From NCBI GenBank assembly GCA_050084985.1, contig JBITNC010000001.1:176824001-176888000 (forward strand): 64,000 bases of DNA, written 5' to 3'. Below, in pieces: positions 60,432-64,000 of the stretch (within the stretch, counting starts at the first letter, position 1; every line of letters starts with the position of its first letter). Source of the DNA: Nageia nagi (lineage: Eukaryota; Pinophyta). A program made the translations under genes and the position numbers. The notes under the pieces were generated by a model. It saw nothing but the letters and a program-made list of their open reading frames with translations, was not told the origin of the DNA and ran no database searches.

Positions 60432-62303
60432 TGTATTCTTTCAAAATTACACTCTAAATTAGGGTAATTCAAAATTATTTTTTATTCTTTTATTCTTTAG
60501 TGCTTAGGAGTGATGTTATTTTCTTAAAGTCCCTATGAATTGTAAATTCTTGTATTCTTTCATTCTTATCAATTCTTCCTCTTCTCATTTATTTCTCTTA
60601 GAGTGTTAGGAATTATAAATAAGAATACCTAGAAGTTATGTTATTTTCTTAGAGTACCCAAGAGTTATGTAAATAATAATACCTATGAGTTATGTAAATA
60701 AGAATACTCAAAAGTTATGTTATTTTCTTAGAGTACTCAGGAGTTATGTAAATAAGAATGTCTAAGAGTTATATTTATTCCCTTAGAGTATTTAGGAATT
60801 ATTGACACAAGTGTTTAGGAGTTGTATAAATTCAAATCTAAGACATCAAACAAAGCCTACCAATTTTGAGTGATGATGTCATAGTTTTTGATTAAAATCA
60901 GCAGGTCCTAGAACAACCAATGGCATGTGAATATTTATAAAGACATCAAATAGAGCGTATTGATTTTGAGTACTGATGTTATAGTTTTTGATTGAAATCA
61001 ATAGGTATTGGAACAAGCAATGGTAGGTGAAGATTTATGAAGACATCAAATAGAACCTACCAATTCTAAGTGATGATGTCATAGTTTTTGCTTGAAATCA
61101 GCAAGTCCTAGAATAAGAAATGGTAGGTGAAGATTTATGAAGACATTAAACAAAGCCCATTGATTCTGAGAGATGAAGTCAAAATTTTTGATTGAAATCA
61201 ATGGGTCTTGAAAGAGCTAGATCCTCAACAAAGGTCAAATGAAGAAAATAGAAATTGCCAAGCAAAGGTAAGAGTAAAGGAACACTTGGGTCCACTTTGT
61301 CTTAAGTGTTTGACCCTTGGGGCCTTGTTAATGTGTTGAAATCAACTCATTTTCACATAAAAGTAGTAGTTTATTCTTGAATAAAGTTAACATAATGTTA
61401 CCAACCACCATTAATCTAATTACTAACATCTACAATAGATATCATAAAGGTTGCAGAGAAGTAGATAGCAATTGATAGAGCATAGTACCAAATCATATCC
61501 ATAAATTTACAGATAAATAATTATTTAGATAGCCATAGTGATATCTTAAATCAGCTATAGGGTCAAAGAAAGAGCAATCAATGACATGTCAAAAGGATTG
61601 CGACTCTATGGACATGGCTATTCAAAAATTGCAAATTCCCAGATAGTCATGTTGTTGGTACTTATTCACTGTGTAATCTAACACAATTGTAGTATTTAGG
61701 TAAATAGCACTATTTTAGTTATTTCATTCAATGCTAGCAATTATGTATATTAATTAAACCCAACCACCCAATGAAGGGGGAAGTTGTATAAATAGCTAAC
61801 TTTTAGAGATAAAAAAATTCAAACATTTTAGCAAATTTGCCCAAATCTATGAGATCTATTCACATATGATAATACAAATAGATAATGCTTTGCCCTTTTG
61901 CAATAAAGTTGTTATTTATTGCTTTTATGGATGTTAGTGTGAAATTTTTTCTTTAAATTATGGCTATGTATTGTGATTGTGTGACCCCAAGTGCGAGATA
62001 GCTTACTATTCTTGATCTTGGCCATGGATTGCTACTTGTGCTATAATGCTTGGGTTGTATATTTCTTGTTTTAGTTCCTTTTATTTTCTTGTCTATTTCC
62101 TATAACTCTTTATCCTTTCATTTCTTTCCTATTAATTTTGACCTTAAATATAGATGGAAACTAGCCTATAAACCAAATATTGAATAGAAAACCAATATGA
62201 GCGCATTCCTACCACTTTTTGCTCTTTTAAGGAACATACTGTTATGGGCAGTAGAGAACATGACTAGACCAAACCCTTTGTGGTTATGCTATACCAATCA
62301 ACA
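60432..62303 (+). repeat. 3' LTR of the Tat-like element (1,872 bp)
   Basis: Begins TGTATTCTTT and ends AATCAACA (TG...CA). It matches 48069-50040 throughout, including the four 100-bp repeats at 60841-61240 and a shorter version of the ~55-bp repeat block. Followed by the target duplication AGAAC at 62304-62308. Confidence 0.9.
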
Positions 62304-62935
62304 AGAACCTTTTGACTTTGTTCAACTAACCACTTTATGATAAATTCAAGTTCACCTATAAAAAGGAGAAGCACATCATTGTGAAAATATCTTGGTCATT
62401 TATCTTCTTTTATCTCTAAAGTGAGTGGCTTACCGCTTCTATAGCCTTAGTATGGACAAAAACCTATAATAGAGAGACTTCTTAGGGATGAAAACCTTCA
62501 ACAAGTAGCGAATAAGTATTAAAACCCTTGAGTTCTTATTGCGGATCCATCCTATATTTACTTGGTGCTTCAATATTACAATTTTGAGCTTCAAATATTA
62601 TGTGTCTAGCTTGGGGAGGAGTTTGTTTACTTTTAGAGGAGTTGCCTTGGAGTTTAAGCATTGGTGTAGTAATATTTGTTCATTTGATATCTAGATGATA
62701 ACCTTATTAGGATATATTTTACCATTTTTATAAGCTAGGAGTGTGATGTCTAAACTTAAGACACTTGGATGAATTTTTTAGGCATTATATTGGCATGTTG
62801 AGCATTTAATAATTCAAATATGATTTTTTCCATAAATTTTTTATGTCTCAAAATTAATCTTGTGTCAAATTTGGAAAATTTTGAGTAAATTCAAAATTTT
62901 AATAATTTAGGACATTTCATTAGTATTGGATCTAA
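62304..62935. other. Non-coding DNA right of the Tat-like element
   Basis: Contains TATAAAAAGG at 62357-62366 on the plus strand, which looks like a TATA box of an LTR-type promoter; the Tat-like element may have inserted into another LTR. No other feature is visible. Confidence 0.4.
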
Positions 62936-62942
62936 GATCTTG

Positions 62943-63960
62943 CCAACTTGTGAGGAGATGCAAATCTAAGTAGAGAAATTTAAAGATATGGATTAGTATG
63001 AGGAAACAAATAGTATTCATAGTGATCAAGACTATATGAATGAGCTTGTGGAGTAGATGATCTAATTGTAAACATCCTTCCTTAGTTGAGAAACCTATGG
63101 AGAGCATGTAACTAGGATTCCTACACCTAATTAGGGAAGTAATGATGGATTTTGGTACACATCATGCTATTCCATGTCATTTCCAAAGCCTACAAAGACC
63201 ATACTCCTTCCAATACAAGAGGCAAGATAAGAAGCGAATTCAGGTATTATTTATTTAGATGATATGGAAGCATTGTTTGTTGATTATGTAAGTAGATCAT
63301 AAATTTTTTAGAGGAGTTTCTTTCCAAACTTTTTGGAGATTTTTGGGAAAGGGATAAAAGGAAATTGGAATAGAAATAAATATGAAGAGAAAAGAAATCA
63401 GTAATAAAAATCCACTAGATTCAAACATGCACCATAAAGGGAGATTTTATCTATATGGCTACCATCATATTTACAAAGCAATATAAGCATACATATCTAT
63501 ATGAAAGTAAAGGCAAAATTGAAGACAATAAAATAATTGAAAAGGAAAATCATCCATAAACTAGGAAGCAAAAGATAAAATCCCTAGATTTGAACAAATG
63601 AAGAAAGTTGAAGAAGACAAAAGTAAAAAACAAATCTATGATAATAGATGAGCAAAGGGAGGAATTGGAGTAAGTTGTGAGCACTTCATATCTAAATTTA
63701 TTACCTAGCTAGCCAATGTCCCATCTTGGATACCATTCTTGTATATTGAAATTTTAGTTTTCATTTCCCAAGAGTTCATCTAGCCTTAGGAAGGAAGGAG
63801 AGTAGTCTTTGAGAATTATAAAAATAGGATTTGGCCATCCTAAGCCAAACATACAGTCCATGGGAATCTCATGTGATGTTCTTGAAGAAAATAATGAAGG
63901 AGTTCCTTCACCATATTAGGAAATATGTAAAGAAAATGTCATGGAGGTGGCTAATTTGGA
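62943..63960 (+). pseudogene. Unrecognised coding remnant with Gln-to-stop decay
   Basis: A single plus frame starting in phase with 62943 reads PTCEEMQI, VEKFKDMD, YEETNSIHSDQDYMNELVE, TYGEHVTRIPTPN, GSNDGFWYTSCYSMSFPKPT, KTILLPIQEAR and EANSGIIYLDDMEALFVDYV up to about 63300. Between these pieces stand about eight stops, all at positions where CAA, CAG or CGA would give Gln or Arg. Beyond 63300 the frame degrades. Probably a retroelement protein from context; no domain recognised. Confidence 0.45.
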
Positions 63961-64000
63961 TTTGACAGAGAAATAAAAAAACTATTGAAGAAGAAGTACC

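Larger units (their letters stand above)
48069..62303 (+). mobile_element. Full-length Tat-like Ty3/gypsy element, 14.2 kb
   Basis: Two long LTRs (48069-50040 and 60432-62303) enclose gag, protease, an RNase H, reverse transcriptase, a second RNase H-like region, integrase and a large extra ORF. AGAAC occurs directly outside both ends (48064-48068 and 62304-62308), which fixes the borders. All genes are broken by stops, so it is an old copy. The reverse transcriptase wording (NYPLPPMEQIL, KWGTFAFQTMPFGLSN) and the extra RNase H place it near the plant Tat/OTA group. Confidence 0.88.

Overview
The window is AT-rich plant nuclear DNA made almost entirely of decayed retrotransposons. Evidence for a plant is the set of Ty1/copia and Ty3/gypsy LTR elements primed by initiator-methionine tRNA, a Tat-like Ty3 element with an extra RNase H domain, and remnants of pentatricopeptide-repeat (PPR) genes. 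The deep decay, long LTRs and absence of any intact host gene suggest a large, slowly turning-over genome, most likely a gymnosperm; that is inference. No tRNA, rRNA, CRISPR array or complete host gene was found.

Layout. 1-260 is the 3' part of a copia LTR sitting in the integrase of a minus-strand Ty3/gypsy element (261 to about 4844). 5227-9058 is a 3'-truncated minus-strand copia. 9059-9604 and 16230-16330 are fragments of PPR genes, interrupted by a complete minus-strand Ty3/gypsy element (9605-16229) with a perfect TTTTG target duplication. 16331-19100 is non-coding. 19129-22130 is a broken, transposase-like gene of an unusual family. 22140-28097 holds non-coding DNA, small tandem repeats, a TA microsatellite and unrecognised coding remnants on both strands.

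28098-36684 is the youngest element: a full-length copia with identical-length 506-bp LTRs (7 differences), AATAG target duplications, a 2.8-kb leader, and one polyprotein frame of 1,303 codons broken by six nonsense codons and no frameshift. Its 3' untranslated part carries five tandem stem-loops whose stems co-vary, in a segment bounded by two copies of the polypurine tract.

36690-42640 shows almost no recognisable gene. 42640-46470 is a truncated Tat-like Ty3 element (gag, protease, reverse transcriptase), 46556-46858 a gag piece on the other strand, and 47285-47640 another PPR fragment. 48069-62303 is a complete 14.2-kb Tat-like Ty3 element with ~1.9-kb LTRs rich in tandem repeats and AGAAC target duplications. 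It has a plant-type RNase H domain with all four catalytic acids between protease and reverse transcriptase, and a large extra reading frame after integrase. The last 1.7 kb holds an unrecognised coding remnant.

The genes do not form a working pathway: this is a nest of independent insertions. Most premature stops replace Gln, Trp or Arg codons, as expected from cytosine deamination in methylated DNA. The points most worth checking are the copia stem-loops and duplicated polypurine tract, the Tat domain order and extra ORF, the transposase-like pseudogene, and the PPR genes used as insertion sites.
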